Shown here piece by piece: positions 26,370 to 34,970 of a stretch of DNA of 64,000 nt. Location: assembly GCF_041927875.1 (NCBI RefSeq), contig NZ_JBHFHN010000001.1; one strand, written 5' to 3'. This stretch comes from Paracoccus sp041927875 (GTDB lineage: Bacteria; Pseudomonadota; Alphaproteobacteria; Rhodobacterales; Rhodobacteraceae). The notes under the pieces were generated by a model that worked only from the letters and a program-made list of their open reading frames with translations, did not search any database and had not been told where the DNA came from. The translations under genes were made by a program, and so were the position numbers. Within the stretch, counting starts at the first letter, position 1. Every line of letters begins with the position of its first letter.

Positions 26370-26391
26370 GCGCCTTTGCAGTCCGCCCGGC

Positions 26392-26432
26392 TTTGCAAAT
26401 ATTTTCGCGCCGCCGCGCGGGAATCTGCAAAG
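26392..26432. promoter_or_regulatory. TTTGCAAA half-sites upstream of prpE
   Basis: TTTGCAAA at 26392 is followed 33 bases later by CTGCAAAG (26425), with further TTTGCA at 26343 and 26375. Short-chain acyl-CoA regulators of the PccR/RamB (ScfR) family bind TTTGCAAA-N4-TTTGCAAA in related bacteria. The strict N4 spacing is not present here, so this is a candidate site only. Confidence 0.4.
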
Positions 26433-26480
26433 TTTTCACCGCTGCGGGCGGTAACATCCTTGCGCGACTCGCCCCCCAAT

Positions 26481-26498
26481 CGTTACGAAACGGTAACG
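26481..26498. promoter_or_regulatory. Inverted repeat abutting the prpE ribosome site
   Basis: CGTTAC-N6-GTAACG is a perfect 6+6 inverted repeat that ends just before GAGGAGG. A related GGTAAC occurs at about 26450. Its position suits an operator or an mRNA hairpin that would hide the ribosome site; the binding protein is unknown. Confidence 0.4.
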
Positions 26499-26510
26499 GA
26501 GGAGGATTGC

Positions 26511-28406
26511 ATGGGTTACACCGACGTTTACGGCGGCTGGAAGGCCGATCCCGAAGGCTTCTGGATGCAGGCGGCGCAGGCGATTGACTGGGTGCAACCG
26601 CCCAGCAAGGCGTTTTTCGATCAAGGCCCGGCGGGCGAATGGTTCGCCGATGCGCGCGTCAACACCTGCTGGAACGCGGTTGATCGCCATGTCGAGGCCG
26701 GGCGGGGCGACCAGATCGCCATCATGCACGAAAGCCCGATCACCCTGTCGACCAAGGGCATCACCTATCGCCAGTTGCGCGACCGCGTGGCCAGCCTCGC
26801 CGGTGCGCTGCGGATGCGCGGCGTGGAAAAGGGCGATCGCGTCATCATCTATATGCCGATGATCCCCGAAGCGGTCGAGGCGATGCTGGCCTGCGCGCGT
26901 CTGGGCGCGATCCACTCGGTCGTGTTCGGCGGGTTCGCCGCGAACGAACTGGCGGTGCGCATCGACGATGCCAAGCCCAAGGCGATCATCGCGGCCTCGT
27001 GCGGGTTGGAGCCGGGCCGCGTCGTGCATTACAAGCCGCTTCTGGACGCCGCCATCGACCTGGCCGACCACAAACCCGAGTTCTGCGTGGTCTTTCAGCG
27101 CGAACAAGAGGTCGCCAAACTGGTCGAAGGGCGCGACTTTTCCTGGCACGGCTTCCAATACGGGGTGAAGCCCGCCGAATGCGTCCCGGTCGAGGGCAAC
27201 CACCCTGCCTATGTTCTGTATACGTCGGGCACCACCGGCCAGCCCAAGGGCGTCGTGCGCCACACCGCTGGCCATCTGGTCGCGCTGTCCTGGACGATGA
27301 AGAACATCTACAAGATCGAGGCGGGCGACCGCTTCTGGGCGGCCTCGGATGTGGGCTGGGTCGTCGGCCACAGCTATATCTGCTATGGCCCGCTGATCGC
27401 CGGGGCGACCACCGTGATTTTCGAGGGCAAGCCGGTCGGCACCCCGCATCCGGGCGTGTTCTGGCGCATCATCCAGAACCACCGCATCAAGTCCTTCTTC
27501 ACCGCCCCCACGGCACTGCGCGCGATCCGGCGTGAGGATCCGAATGGCGAATGGATCCGCCGCTACAAGCTGCACGATCTGCAAGCCCTGTTCCTGGCCG
27601 GTGAACGCGCCGATCCCGACACGGTGAAATGGGCGCAGGATCACCTGGGCGTGCCGGTGGTCGATCACTGGTGGCAGACCGAAACCGGCTGGGCGATCGC
27701 CGCCAACCCGATCGGGGTCGAGGAACTGCCGACGAAGCTCGGCAGCCCCTCGGTGCCGATGCCGGGCTATGATGTGCAGGTGCTGGATGAGGGTGGCCAC
27801 CCCGTCAGCCCCGGCACCCTGGGCGCGATCACCATCAAGCTGCCGCTGCCGCCCGGCACCCTGCCGACGCTTTGGGGCGCCGAGGAGCGGTTCAGGAAAT
27901 CCTATCTGACGCATTTCCCCGGTTACTATGAAACCGGCGATGCGGGTTACATGGACGAGGACGGCTATCTGTACATCATGGCGCGCACCGATGACGTGAT
28001 CAACGTCGCCGGCCACCGCCTGTCGACCGGCGCGATGGAGGAGGTGCTGGCCAGCCATCCCGACGTTGCCGAATGCGCCGTGATCGGTGTCGCCGACGCG
28101 CTGAAGGGCCAGTCGCCGCTAGGCTTTGTGTGCCTGAAGAAAGGCGTGACCACCTCGCCCGAGAAAGTGGCGAAGGATGTCGTGAAACTGGTGCGCGAGC
28201 GGATCGGCCCGGTCGCGGCCTTCAAGACGGCTGTGGTCGTCGATCGGCTGCCCAAGACCCGTTCGGGCAAGATCCTGCGGGCCACCATGGTCAAGATCGC
28301 GGATGGTGAGACCTACAAGATGCCCGCGACCATCGAGGATCCGGCGGTGCTGGATGAAATCACCGAGGCGCTGAAAACCGTGGGCTATCCCGGCGCGGGG
28401 GGCTGA
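26511..28406 (+). CDS. prpE: Propionyl-CoA synthetase (AMP-forming)
   Basis: Activates propionate to propionyl-CoA via the acyl-adenylate. The 631 residues have the P-loop YTSGTTGQPKG (237-247), the ARIGAIHSVVFGGF-like block at 129-143, WWQTETGW for carboxylate binding, YETGDAGYMDEDGY, and Lys587 in PKTRSGKILR, the catalytic and acetylation-regulated residue. Overall N-terminal similarity is to PrpE rather than Acs (YGGWKADPEGFWMQAAQAID). GGAGGAGG precedes the ATG. Some acetate activity is expected. Confidence 0.88.
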   Translation: MGYTDVYGGWKADPEGFWMQAAQAIDWVQPPSKAFFDQGPAGEWFADARVNTCWNAVDRHVEAGRGDQIAIMHESPITLSTKGITYRQLRDRVASLAGALRMRGVEKGDRVIIYMPMIPEAVEAMLACARLGAIHSVVFGGFAANELAVRIDDAKPKAIIAASCGLEPGRVVHYKPLLDAAIDLADHKPEFCVVFQREQEVAKLVEGRDFSWHGFQYGVKPAECVPVEGNHPAYVLYTSGTTGQPKGVVRHTAGHLVALSWTMKNIYKIEAGDRFWAASDVGWVVGHSYICYGPLIAGATTVIFEGKPVGTPHPGVFWRIIQNHRIKSFFTAPTALRAIRREDPNGEWIRRYKLHDLQALFLAGERADPDTVKWAQDHLGVPVVDHWWQTETGWAIAANPIGVEELPTKLGSPSVPMPGYDVQVLDEGGHPVSPGTLGAITIKLPLPPGTLPTLWGAEERFRKSYLTHFPGYYETGDAGYMDEDGYLYIMARTDDVINVAGHRLSTGAMEEVLASHPDVAECAVIGVADALKGQSPLGFVCLKKGVTTSPEKVAKDVVKLVRERIGPVAAFKTAVVVDRLPKTRSGKILRATMVKIADGETYKMPATIEDPAVLDEITEALKTVGYPGAGG

Positions 28407-28417
28407 GGCGCGCCCCG

Positions 28418-28885
28418 CTAGATGGTGAAATCCGCCAAAGTCGCGCCGGTGCGTTCCAGAAGACGCGCCGGCGCCATCGAAAAGATGTGGCGCGGCGTGC
28501 CCGCCGCCGCCCAGATCTGATCGAAGGCCATCAGATGCGGGTCGAAAAACGTCGGGATCGGGCCGGGATGACCCAGCGGCGACACGCCGCCGATCGCAAA
28601 GCCCGTTTCGGCACGCACCAGATCGGCATCGGCGCGCGACAGCGTCTGGCCCGCAAGCGCGGTTGCCTTGTCGGCGCAGACCCGCTGACCGCCTGCGGTC
28701 AGGAACAGCACCACATGGCCGCTGTCCTCGCCGCGAAAGATGATCGACTTGACGATCTGATCGACGCCGCAACCAGCCGCCGCTGCGGCCTCGGCGGCAG
28801 TGCGGGCTTGGCCTGCCTCGACAATCGTATCGGCATCACCACCCGCGATCAGGGCGGCGCGCACCCGTTCCAGACTTTTGCTCAT
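28418..28885 (-). CDS. YbaK/EbsC-family aminoacyl-tRNA deacylase
   Basis: A 155-residue trans-editing protein that hydrolyses mischarged tRNA (Cys-tRNA-Pro or similar). The family Lys is in VDQIVKSIIFRG (about 46-48), and TGFAIGGVSPLGHPGPIPTF is the conserved glycine/proline loop. Start set at MSKSLERVRAALIAGG, with a CGAGG ribosome site; the in-frame ATG further upstream (28930) would translate through a dispersed repeat copy. Converges with prpE, whose stop is 11 bases away. Confidence 0.85.
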   Translation of the reverse strand: MSKSLERVRAALIAGGDADTIVEAGQARTAAEAAAAAGCGVDQIVKSIIFRGEDSGHVVLFLTAGGQRVCADKATALAGQTLSRADADLVRAETGFAIGGVSPLGHPGPIPTFFDPHLMAFDQIWAAAGTPRHIFSMAPARLLERTGATLADFTI

Positions 28886-28901
28886 GGGGGCCTCGTGGTT
28901 T

Positions 28902-28951
28902 GAGTATTTGAACAAAGCGGAAGTTGCCATTTCCTCTTTGTAAAAATACTC
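28902..28951. repeat. Palindromic pair of the dispersed motif in a divergent promoter region
   Basis: GAGTATTT-N4-AAAGCGGAA and TTTCCTCTTT-N4-AAATACTC face each other across a seven-base centre, making a near-perfect 50-bp inverted repeat. It lies between the divergent YbaK and glnE genes, so it is not simply a terminator. Confidence 0.7.
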
Positions 28952-29020
28952 ATAGCGGCCTTGCTATCCTGCGCAACCGCCGTCGTTGACCCCTGCTGCG
29001 GCCTGCGCCACTGTCCGGCC

Positions 29021-31816
29021 ATGTCGTTTGCATCCCGCCTGACCCGCTGCCCGATTCCCCTTGACCCCGACCGCGCCGCCGAGGCCGTGGTGCTGTTTCC
29101 CGACGCCGCGCCCGAGCTGCGCGATCTGATCGCGGGCACCGCCGGGTGCAGCCCCTATCTGGCCGGGCTGATGGCGCGCGAACAGGATTGGGCGCAGGCC
29201 GCCCTGGCTGGCGCCCCCGAAGATGCGCTGTCGGATGCGCTGTCGGGCATGGCCGATCTGGGGGCCGAGGATTTGGGCATCGCCCTGCGCCAGGCCAAGC
29301 GGCGGGTGGCGCTGCTGGCGGCCTTGGCCGATCTGGGGGGCGTGTGGCCACTGATGCAGGTCACCGGCGCGCTGACCCGGCTGGCCGATACAGCCGTCGA
29401 TCTGGCGCTGAAGCGGCTGGTCGCGGATGAGATCCGCCGCGGCAAGCTGCCCGGCGCCACGCCCGAGGATGCGGCGACTGCAGGCGGCATGGTCGCGCTT
29501 GCGATGGGCAAGCATGGCGCGGGTGAGCTGAACTATTCATCCGACATCGACCTGATCTGTCTGTATGATGAGACCCGCTTCGACCCTGCCGACCAGCCCG
29601 AAGCCCGCGCCGCCTTCATCCGCGCCACCCGCAAGATGGCCGCGATGCTGTCGGACCTGACCGGCGAGGGCTATGTCTTTCGCACCGATCTGCGCCTGCG
29701 CCCCGATGCCAGCGTCACGCCGGTCTGCATCTCGATGGCGGCGGCGGAACTTTATTATGAATCCGAGGGCCGCACCTGGGAACGCGCCGCCTATATCAAG
29801 GCGCGGGCCTGCGCGGGCGATCTGGCCGCCGGGCAGCGATTTCTGAAGACGCTGACCCCCTTCGTCTGGCGCAAGCATCTGGACTTCGCGGCCATCCAGG
29901 ACGCCCACGACATGCGCCTGCGCATCCGCGATCACAAGGGGCTGCACGGGCCGCTGACCATCCCCGGCCACAACATGAAGTTGGGCCAGGGCGGCATCCG
30001 CGAGATCGAGTTCTTCACCCAGACCCGGCAGTTGATCGCCGGTGGCCGCGACCCCAGCCTGCGCGATCCGACCACCATGGGCGGCCTTTCGGCGCTTGCC
30101 GCGCAGGGATGGGTGCCGCCCGAGGTCGCCGCCGAGCTGACCGACCACTATATCCGCCACCGCGACATCGAACATCGCATCCAGATGGTGCATGACCAGC
30201 AGACCCATCTGATGCCGACCAGCCCGGACGGGATCGACCGCATCGCCCGGCTGTCGGGCGTGGCCGATACGGCTGCCTTCTGCGCCGATCTGAAGGCCCG
30301 GCTGGAACGGGTCGAGACGCTGACCGGCGCGTTTTTCGCCCCGGGTGAGGGCGCCGACCGCCCCGATCTGTCGGACACCGCGCGCCAGATGGTCGAGGGC
30401 TGGCGCAGCTATCCCGCGCTGAAATCCGCCCGCGCCCAGGGCATCTTTCGCCGCGTCGAACCCGAGATCCTGCGACGGATGCAGGCCGCCGCCAACCCCG
30501 ATGAGGCGCTGACCCAGTTCGACGGGTTCCTGCGTGGCCTGCCCGCCGGCGTGCAACTGTTTTCCCTGTTCGAAGCCAACCCCACGCTGATCGACCTGAT
30601 CGTCGACATCTGCGGCACCGCGCCGGGCCTCGCTGCGCATCTGTCGCGCCATTCCGGCGTGCTGGACGCGGTGATCGGCGGGTCGTTCTTTGCGCCCTGG
30701 CCGGGCCTGGCGGGGCTGACCGACAGCCTAGCTGCGACGATGGCCGCCGCCCCCGATTACGAGGCGCGCCTGGTCGCCGCCCGCCGTTGGGCGAAGGAAT
30801 GGCACTTTCGCATCGGCGTGCATCACCTGCGCGGGCTGATCGACGCGGCCGAGGCCGCGAAACATTACGCCGATCTGGCGGGCGCGGTGATCGCGGCGAT
30901 CTGGCCCGAAACCTGTGCCGATTTCGCCGCCAAGCATGGGCCGCTGCCGGGGCAGGGCGCGGTCGTCCTGGGCATGGGCAGCCTGGGGGCCGAACGGCTG
31001 AATGCCCAGTCCGACCTTGACCTTCTGGTGATCTATGATGCCGAGGGCGTCGAGATGTCGGATGGCCGCCGTCCGCTGGCCACCCGCACCTATTACGCCC
31101 GGCTGACGCAGGCCCTGGTGACCGCACTGTCGGCGCCCATGTCCGAGGGGCGGCTTTATGAGGTCGACATGCGCCTGCGGCCCTCGGGCCGGGCCGGGCC
31201 GGTCGCGGTCAGCGTGCAGGCCTTCCGCAGCTATCAGATGGACGAGGCCTGGACATGGGAGCATCTGGCACTGACCCGCGCCCGCCCCGTGGCGGGCAAT
31301 CCCGCCATCGCCGATGCGATCGAGGCGATCCGGCGTGAGGTTCTGGCCGCCAAGGGGCAGGGCGCGCAGGTCATGGCCGACCTTGCCGACATGCGCGCCC
31401 GCATCTTTGCCGCCAAGGCCCCCGATGGCGCATGGGAGGCGAAGATCGGCCCCGGTCGTCTGCAAGACATTGAACTGCTTGCGCAAAGTTTCGCGCTTCG
31501 CGCCGGTGATCCGGCCCGCCGGGTTGAGCCGCAACTGCGCGCAGGCCCGCGCGCCGGGCTGATCGACAAGGCCCAGGCCGACCGGCTGGCCAGTGCCTAT
31601 CGGCTGCTGTGGCGGCTGCAAGCGGGGGGGCGGCTGCTGACCGACCGGCCGCTGGACATGGATGCCATCGGCCAGGGCGGGCGCGATTTCCTTTTGCGCG
31701 AAGCGGGCGCGGCCAGCCTTGATGCGCTTGCCGCCCAGCTTGATCAGATCACCGCCGATGTCGCCGCCATCGTCGAGACCCATTTGCCAAAGGTGCAAGA
31801 TGTCCCTGCCGCCTGA
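29021..31816 (+). CDS. glnE: Bifunctional glutamine synthetase adenylyltransferase/deadenylase
   Basis: Controls glutamine synthetase by attaching or removing AMP in response to PII state. The 931-residue protein has two nucleotidyltransferase domains. The N-terminal (deadenylylation) one has GKHGAGELNYSSDIDLICLY, with the aspartates near residue 177; the C-terminal (adenylylation) one has GMGSLGAERLNAQSDLDLLV, near residue 667. A central PII-responsive helical part lies between. Start MSFASRLTRCPIP matches the family in related bacteria. The next small gene starts inside its 3' end. Confidence 0.95.
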   Translation: MSFASRLTRCPIPLDPDRAAEAVVLFPDAAPELRDLIAGTAGCSPYLAGLMAREQDWAQAALAGAPEDALSDALSGMADLGAEDLGIALRQAKRRVALLAALADLGGVWPLMQVTGALTRLADTAVDLALKRLVADEIRRGKLPGATPEDAATAGGMVALAMGKHGAGELNYSSDIDLICLYDETRFDPADQPEARAAFIRATRKMAAMLSDLTGEGYVFRTDLRLRPDASVTPVCISMAAAELYYESEGRTWERAAYIKARACAGDLAAGQRFLKTLTPFVWRKHLDFAAIQDAHDMRLRIRDHKGLHGPLTIPGHNMKLGQGGIREIEFFTQTRQLIAGGRDPSLRDPTTMGGLSALAAQGWVPPEVAAELTDHYIRHRDIEHRIQMVHDQQTHLMPTSPDGIDRIARLSGVADTAAFCADLKARLERVETLTGAFFAPGEGADRPDLSDTARQMVEGWRSYPALKSARAQGIFRRVEPEILRRMQAAANPDEALTQFDGFLRGLPAGVQLFSLFEANPTLIDLIVDICGTAPGLAAHLSRHSGVLDAVIGGSFFAPWPGLAGLTDSLAATMAAAPDYEARLVAARRWAKEWHFRIGVHHLRGLIDAAEAAKHYADLAGAVIAAIWPETCADFAAKHGPLPGQGAVVLGMGSLGAERLNAQSDLDLLVIYDAEGVEMSDGRRPLATRTYYARLTQALVTALSAPMSEGRLYEVDMRLRPSGRAGPVAVSVQAFRSYQMDEAWTWEHLALTRARPVAGNPAIADAIEAIRREVLAAKGQGAQVMADLADMRARIFAAKAPDGAWEAKIGPGRLQDIELLAQSFALRAGDPARRVEPQLRAGPRAGLIDKAQADRLASAYRLLWRLQAGGRLLTDRPLDMDAIGQGGRDFLLREAGAASLDALAAQLDQITADVAAIVETHLPKVQDVPAA

Positions 31817-32084
31817 CTTGATCGAGGCCGACCCCAAGGGGCTGATCCGCGAAAGCTACCGGATCGAGGGTATCAGCGACGCCGAATGCCGGTCGATCTT
31901 TCTGGATTGGGCGCTGTCGCTACCCGCCGGACTGCCGCCGCAGCGCGCGCTGTCGCGGCTGATCATGGCATATGGTCTTGGCCCGGATCATCCGATGACG
32001 GCTATCCTCTATGAGGGGCTGGCCGATCCTGCGCCTGCGACCCCGCCCAAACGTCGGGGCGGGGCGCGGGCGCGGCGCGACTAG
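31800..32084 (+). CDS. Small conserved hypothetical protein downstream of glnE
   Basis: A 94-residue soluble protein (MSLPPDLIEADPKGLIRESY at the N-terminus) with a predicted helical core (SDAECRSIFLDWALSLP, then RALSRLIMAYG) and a basic Arg/Gly tail. It starts 17 bases before the glnE stop, a tight coupling that I believe is common in Rhodobacteraceae. I do not know a function; its position suggests some link with nitrogen control, but that is guesswork. Its stop overlaps the convergent gene by four bases. Confidence 0.6.
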   Translation: MSLPPDLIEADPKGLIRESYRIEGISDAECRSIFLDWALSLPAGLPPQRALSRLIMAYGLGPDHPMTAILYEGLADPAPATPPKRRGGARARRD

Positions 32085-32491
32085 CGCGTGACGGTGCCCT
32101 TGATGCGCACCGTCACCGGGCCTTGGCGGGTCGTATGGACCAGCTTGCCCTTGCCCAGCTTCGGCGCCGTGCCCAACCCGTCCCAGGCGCGCACCACACC
32201 CTTTGGCCCTGACAGAAACAGGGTCAGCCCGCAGCCGCCCGACCCGCAACTGACGGTCGCGCCGTTGCAGCCGACCTCGCCCCTGTCGATCACATAGTCG
32301 GGCTGGCCATCGCCATTGGCATCGCCTGCAAGCACCGCCGCTGGACCCGGCCCTTGCGGCCCACCACCCATGTCGCGGCACAGTGCCGCCTCCTTCTTGA
32401 GCGCGTCGCGCACCGGCGCAGGCAACGCCTCGGCCCATGCCGCGCCCGCCCCGCCCAGAGCAAGCAGCCCCGCCATGATCCATGTTTTCAT
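32081..32491 (-). CDS. Secreted protein with a DxNxDGxxD-type loop
   Basis: A 136-residue exported protein: signal peptide MKTWIMAGLLALGGAGAAWA, then a mature part with GDANGDGQPDYVIDRGEVGC. This fits the calcium-binding loop of FG-GAP/dockerin-like repeats (D-x-N-x-D-G-x-x-D). Three further Cys residues (two in CGSGGCG) could form disulfides. The C-terminal half is beta-rich with TVRIKGTVTR. Similar secreted proteins are common in Rhodobacterales; function unknown. It lies upstream of eda on the same strand with a repeat element between. Confidence 0.6.
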   Translation of the reverse strand: MKTWIMAGLLALGGAGAAWAEALPAPVRDALKKEAALCRDMGGGPQGPGPAAVLAGDANGDGQPDYVIDRGEVGCNGATVSCGSGGCGLTLFLSGPKGVVRAWDGLGTAPKLGKGKLVHTTRQGPVTVRIKGTVTR

Positions 32492-32555
32492 GCTGAAATC
32501 CCCGGATGATAAAACGCGATCATCATGAGGACCGCCGGGCCAAGCCGCAACTCTG

Positions 32556-32607
32556 CCCCTTCTTTCTTGCCCAAATACGCCGGGGGGCGCGGGGGGCAGC
32601 GCTCCCC
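32556..32607. repeat. Dispersed motif copy with a GC hairpin after eda
   Basis: CCTTCTTTCTTGCCCAAATACGCC (core TTGCCCAAATACGCC) is followed by GGGGGGCAGCGCTCCCC (32591-32607), a seven-pair hairpin with one GU. Read on the minus strand it gives hairpin then GGCGTATTTGGGCAAGAAAG, the same order as behind the CoA-binding gene. Confidence 0.7.
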
Positions 32608-32617
32608 GTCTGCGGGC

Positions 32618-33256
32618 TTAACCCAGGGCTGCCGCCGCCTTGGCGCGGGCGGCGATCGCGTCCCAGTTTCCGGCCGCGACATCGGCATCCGGGGCAATCC
32701 AGCTTCCGCCGACACAGGCGACATTGCTCAGCGCCAGATAGTCGGGGGCGGTCGCCTCGGTGATGCCGCCGGTCGGGCAGAAGCTGATCTGCGGCAACGG
32801 GCCGCCCAGGGATTTCAACAGGTTGCGCCCACCCACGGCCTCGGCCGGGAACAGCTTCAGCATGTCGAACCCCTGTTCCAGCAGCGCCATCGCCTCGGAT
32901 GCGGTGGCGGCACCCGGCAACAGCGGCAGGCCGAACTCGACACAGGCGCCGATCAGCGCGGGCGTCGCGCCGGGGCTGACGCCAAAGCGCGCCCCGGCAT
33001 TCTTGGCGGCACGCACATCGGCGGGGGTCAGTAGCGTTCCCGCCCCGACGACACCGCCCGGCACGGCGGCCATGGCGCGGATCGCGTCCAGCGCGGCGGG
33101 GGTGCGCAGGGTTACCTCCAGCGCGGGCAGGCCGCCTGCGACCAAAGCGCGGGCCAGACCTTCGGCGCGACCCGCGTCCTTGACCACCAGCACCGGCACC
33201 ACCGGGGCCAGGGCGCAGATGCGGCGGGTTTCCTGGGATTGCTGGGCAGGGGTCAT
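32618..33256 (-). CDS. eda: KDPG aldolase (2-dehydro-3-deoxy-phosphogluconate aldolase)
   Basis: Cleaves KDPG to pyruvate and glyceraldehyde 3-phosphate in the Entner-Doudoroff pathway. In the 212-residue class I aldolase the catalytic Glu47 is in LPALEVTLRTPAAL and the Schiff-base Lys134 in FDMLKLFPAE, with the phosphate site SFCPTGGIT. The second ATG (33256) was chosen because GGAG abuts the first ATG and lies at proper distance from this one. It follows the methyltransferase gene by 22 bases; edd is not present here. Confidence 0.93.
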   Translation of the reverse strand: MTPAQQSQETRRICALAPVVPVLVVKDAGRAEGLARALVAGGLPALEVTLRTPAALDAIRAMAAVPGGVVGAGTLLTPADVRAAKNAGARFGVSPGATPALIGACVEFGLPLLPGAATASEAMALLEQGFDMLKLFPAEAVGGRNLLKSLGGPLPQISFCPTGGITEATAPDYLALSNVACVGGSWIAPDADVAAGNWDAIAARAKAAAALG

Positions 33257-33278
33257 CGTCATCTCCTGTTCTGTCAGA

Positions 33279-34295
33279 CTAGCCGCGACGGCGGCCACGG
33301 CGTTCGCGCGCAGGCCCCGCGGGATCGTCGCCGGTCCCGTCCGAGGCGCTGCTGAACCCGCCCAGACGTTCGGAGATATCCTCAAGGCTGGGGCGCGGCC
33401 CGCGCGGGCGGGTCTCCAGCGCCTCGCGCATGGCGCGCAGATGCACCGGCATGGTGCCGCAGCAGCCGCCGATGATCCGCACCCCGGCATCACGCGCGAG
33501 GCACGCGTAATCGCCCATCAGTTCGGGCGTGCCGTCATAATGGATCGCGCCGTCCTGATATTTGGGGATCCCGGCATTGCCCTTGGCGATGATCGGGCGT
33601 TCGGTCCCGGCCGCGACAAAGCCCAGAACGGTGCGCATCAGATCGGATGCGCCGACGCCGCAATTCGCGCCAAAGGCGATCGGCGGGTTCGGCAGCTTTT
33701 CCACTAGTGCTGCCAGATCGGCCGAGGTCACGCCCATCATCGTGCGCCCGGCGGTGTCAAAGCTCATGGTGCCGCACCAGGGCAGACCGGCGCGGGCAAA
33801 GGCTTCGGCGGCGGCGCGGTATTCCTCGGGGGCGCTGATGGTCTCGACCCAGGCAACATCGACGCCGCCCGCCTTCAGCCCCTCGGCCTGTTCGTGAAAC
33901 ATCTCGACCGCGATTTCATGGGTCAGGCTGCCCATCGGGGCCATGATCTCGCCGGTCGGGCCGACCGATCCGGCGACGATCACCGGGCGACCGGCGGCGT
34001 CCGCCACTTCGCGCGCCAGTTCCGCACCGACCCGGTTCAGCTCATGCACGCGGGACTGGGCGTTGTGCAGCTTCAACCGGCTGGCATTGCCGCCAAAGGT
34101 GTTGGTCAGAAACAGGTCCGACCCGGCATCGACCGCGCCGCGATAGAGGGCGCGAATGTTGTCGGGCTGATCGGTGTTCCACAGCTCTGGCGGCTCGCCC
34201 GAGGACAGGCCCATGTTGAACAGGTTGGTGCCGGTGGCGCCATCGGCCAGCAGCCAGTCGCGTTCAGCCAGAAGGCGGGTCAGGGCGTCGGACAT
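33279..34295 (-). CDS. bmt: Betaine--homocysteine S-methyltransferase family protein
   Basis: Zinc-dependent transfer of a methyl group from glycine betaine (or another donor) to homocysteine, giving methionine. The 338 residues have the homocysteine-binding start LADGATGTNLF and zinc ligands Cys212 (GANCGVG) and Cys278/Cys279 (GGCCGTMP). AAGGA precedes MSDALTRLL. A poorly conserved Arg-rich tail ends in RERRGRRRG. It is upstream of eda, probably one transcript. Donor specificity (betaine, DMSP or S-methylmethionine) cannot be read from sequence. Confidence 0.82.
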   Translation of the reverse strand: MSDALTRLLAERDWLLADGATGTNLFNMGLSSGEPPELWNTDQPDNIRALYRGAVDAGSDLFLTNTFGGNASRLKLHNAQSRVHELNRVGAELAREVADAAGRPVIVAGSVGPTGEIMAPMGSLTHEIAVEMFHEQAEGLKAGGVDVAWVETISAPEEYRAAAEAFARAGLPWCGTMSFDTAGRTMMGVTSADLAALVEKLPNPPIAFGANCGVGASDLMRTVLGFVAAGTERPIIAKGNAGIPKYQDGAIHYDGTPELMGDYACLARDAGVRIIGGCCGTMPVHLRAMREALETRPRGPRPSLEDISERLGGFSSASDGTGDDPAGPARERRGRRRG

Positions 34296-34370
34296 CGCAG
34301 AATCCTTTTTGCGGCAAATCGGCCATTCCCCGGCCATTTCGCATGATGCGCGCGCCGCCGCAAAGGAAAA

Positions 34371-34393
34371 GCGCCCGGTGGGTGGCCGGGCGC
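34371..34393 (-). terminator. Intrinsic terminator of the DUF1476 gene
   Basis: On the minus strand GCGCCCGG and CCGGGCGC form a perfect 8-bp stem with a seven-base loop, followed by TTTTCCTTT. It begins 22 bases after the stop codon. Confidence 0.8.
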
Positions 34394-34415
34394 CGGTCGT
34401 TCACCTGTGCCCTGA

Positions 34416-34730
34416 TCAGGCTTCCGCGATGATCTGCTGGCGCGCCGTTGCGCGCAGTTCGGCCATCTTGGCGCGGATGGTGGCCGCGTCGGCCTTGCCC
34501 TCCAGATCGAAGGACACCTTGCGGAACACGTCCTCATCCCCGGCTTCCTCGAAATCCGAGGCGACGACCGCCTTGGCGTATTCCGCCCGCGCATCGCCCG
34601 TCTTGCCCAAGAGATCGGCCGCCCATTCGCCCAGCAGGCGGTTGCGGCGTGCCTCGGCCTTGAAGCGCAGTTCCTCATCATGGGCGAACTTGGCTTCGTA
34701 TGCGTGTTCGCGTTCGTCGAAGGTGGTCAT
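34416..34730 (-). CDS. F1FO-ATP synthase zeta inhibitor (DUF1476)
   Basis: A 104-residue helical protein of the DUF1476 family. In Paracoccus denitrificans this family is the zeta subunit, which blocks ATP hydrolysis by inserting its N-terminus into F1. Here MTTFDEREHAYEAKFAHDEE forms the putative inhibitory helix, followed by LRFKAEARRNRLLGEWAADLLG and the C-terminal AKMAELRATARQQIIAEA. It is monocistronic with its own terminator. Family membership is clear; the inhibitory role is carried over from Paracoccus. Confidence 0.87.
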   Translation of the reverse strand: MTTFDEREHAYEAKFAHDEELRFKAEARRNRLLGEWAADLLGKTGDARAEYAKAVVASDFEEAGDEDVFRKVSFDLEGKADAATIRAKMAELRATARQQIIAEA

Positions 34731-34842
34731 CTGGGCCCCCTGAATTGATCCCGTGGCGCGGTGCGCCTGTCCCCGATATGCCCCCGGCTTGGGCGCAGGG
34801 CAAGGCTTTGGCAGCGCAATCAGCGCCGTTAACCATGAAAAA

Positions 34843-34864
34843 CCCGCGCCCGCCCCGGCGCGGG
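34843..34864 (-). terminator. Terminator-like hairpin upstream of the zeta gene
   Basis: Read on the minus strand, CCCGCGCC-GGGGCG-GGCGCGGG is followed by TTTTTCATGG. It lies 112 bases before the zeta start codon, in the divergent gap with purC, so it could attenuate zeta transcription or end a short leader RNA. Confidence 0.5.
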
Positions 34865-34970
34865 CGGGGTGCGCCGCCTTGCCCGGCGCGTGTTCCTGGC
34901 CTATAGGGGCGGAAAAGGCCTTTGGGTGCGGCGCAGGTCCGGCCCAGGCCCACGGCCGAAAGGGAAACGC

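Noticed and set aside
23534..26479. A 981-codon minus-strand frame ending in cytidine deaminase
   Set aside because: Only the last 129 codons are real (cdd). The rest mirrors maeB and lacks any family pattern.
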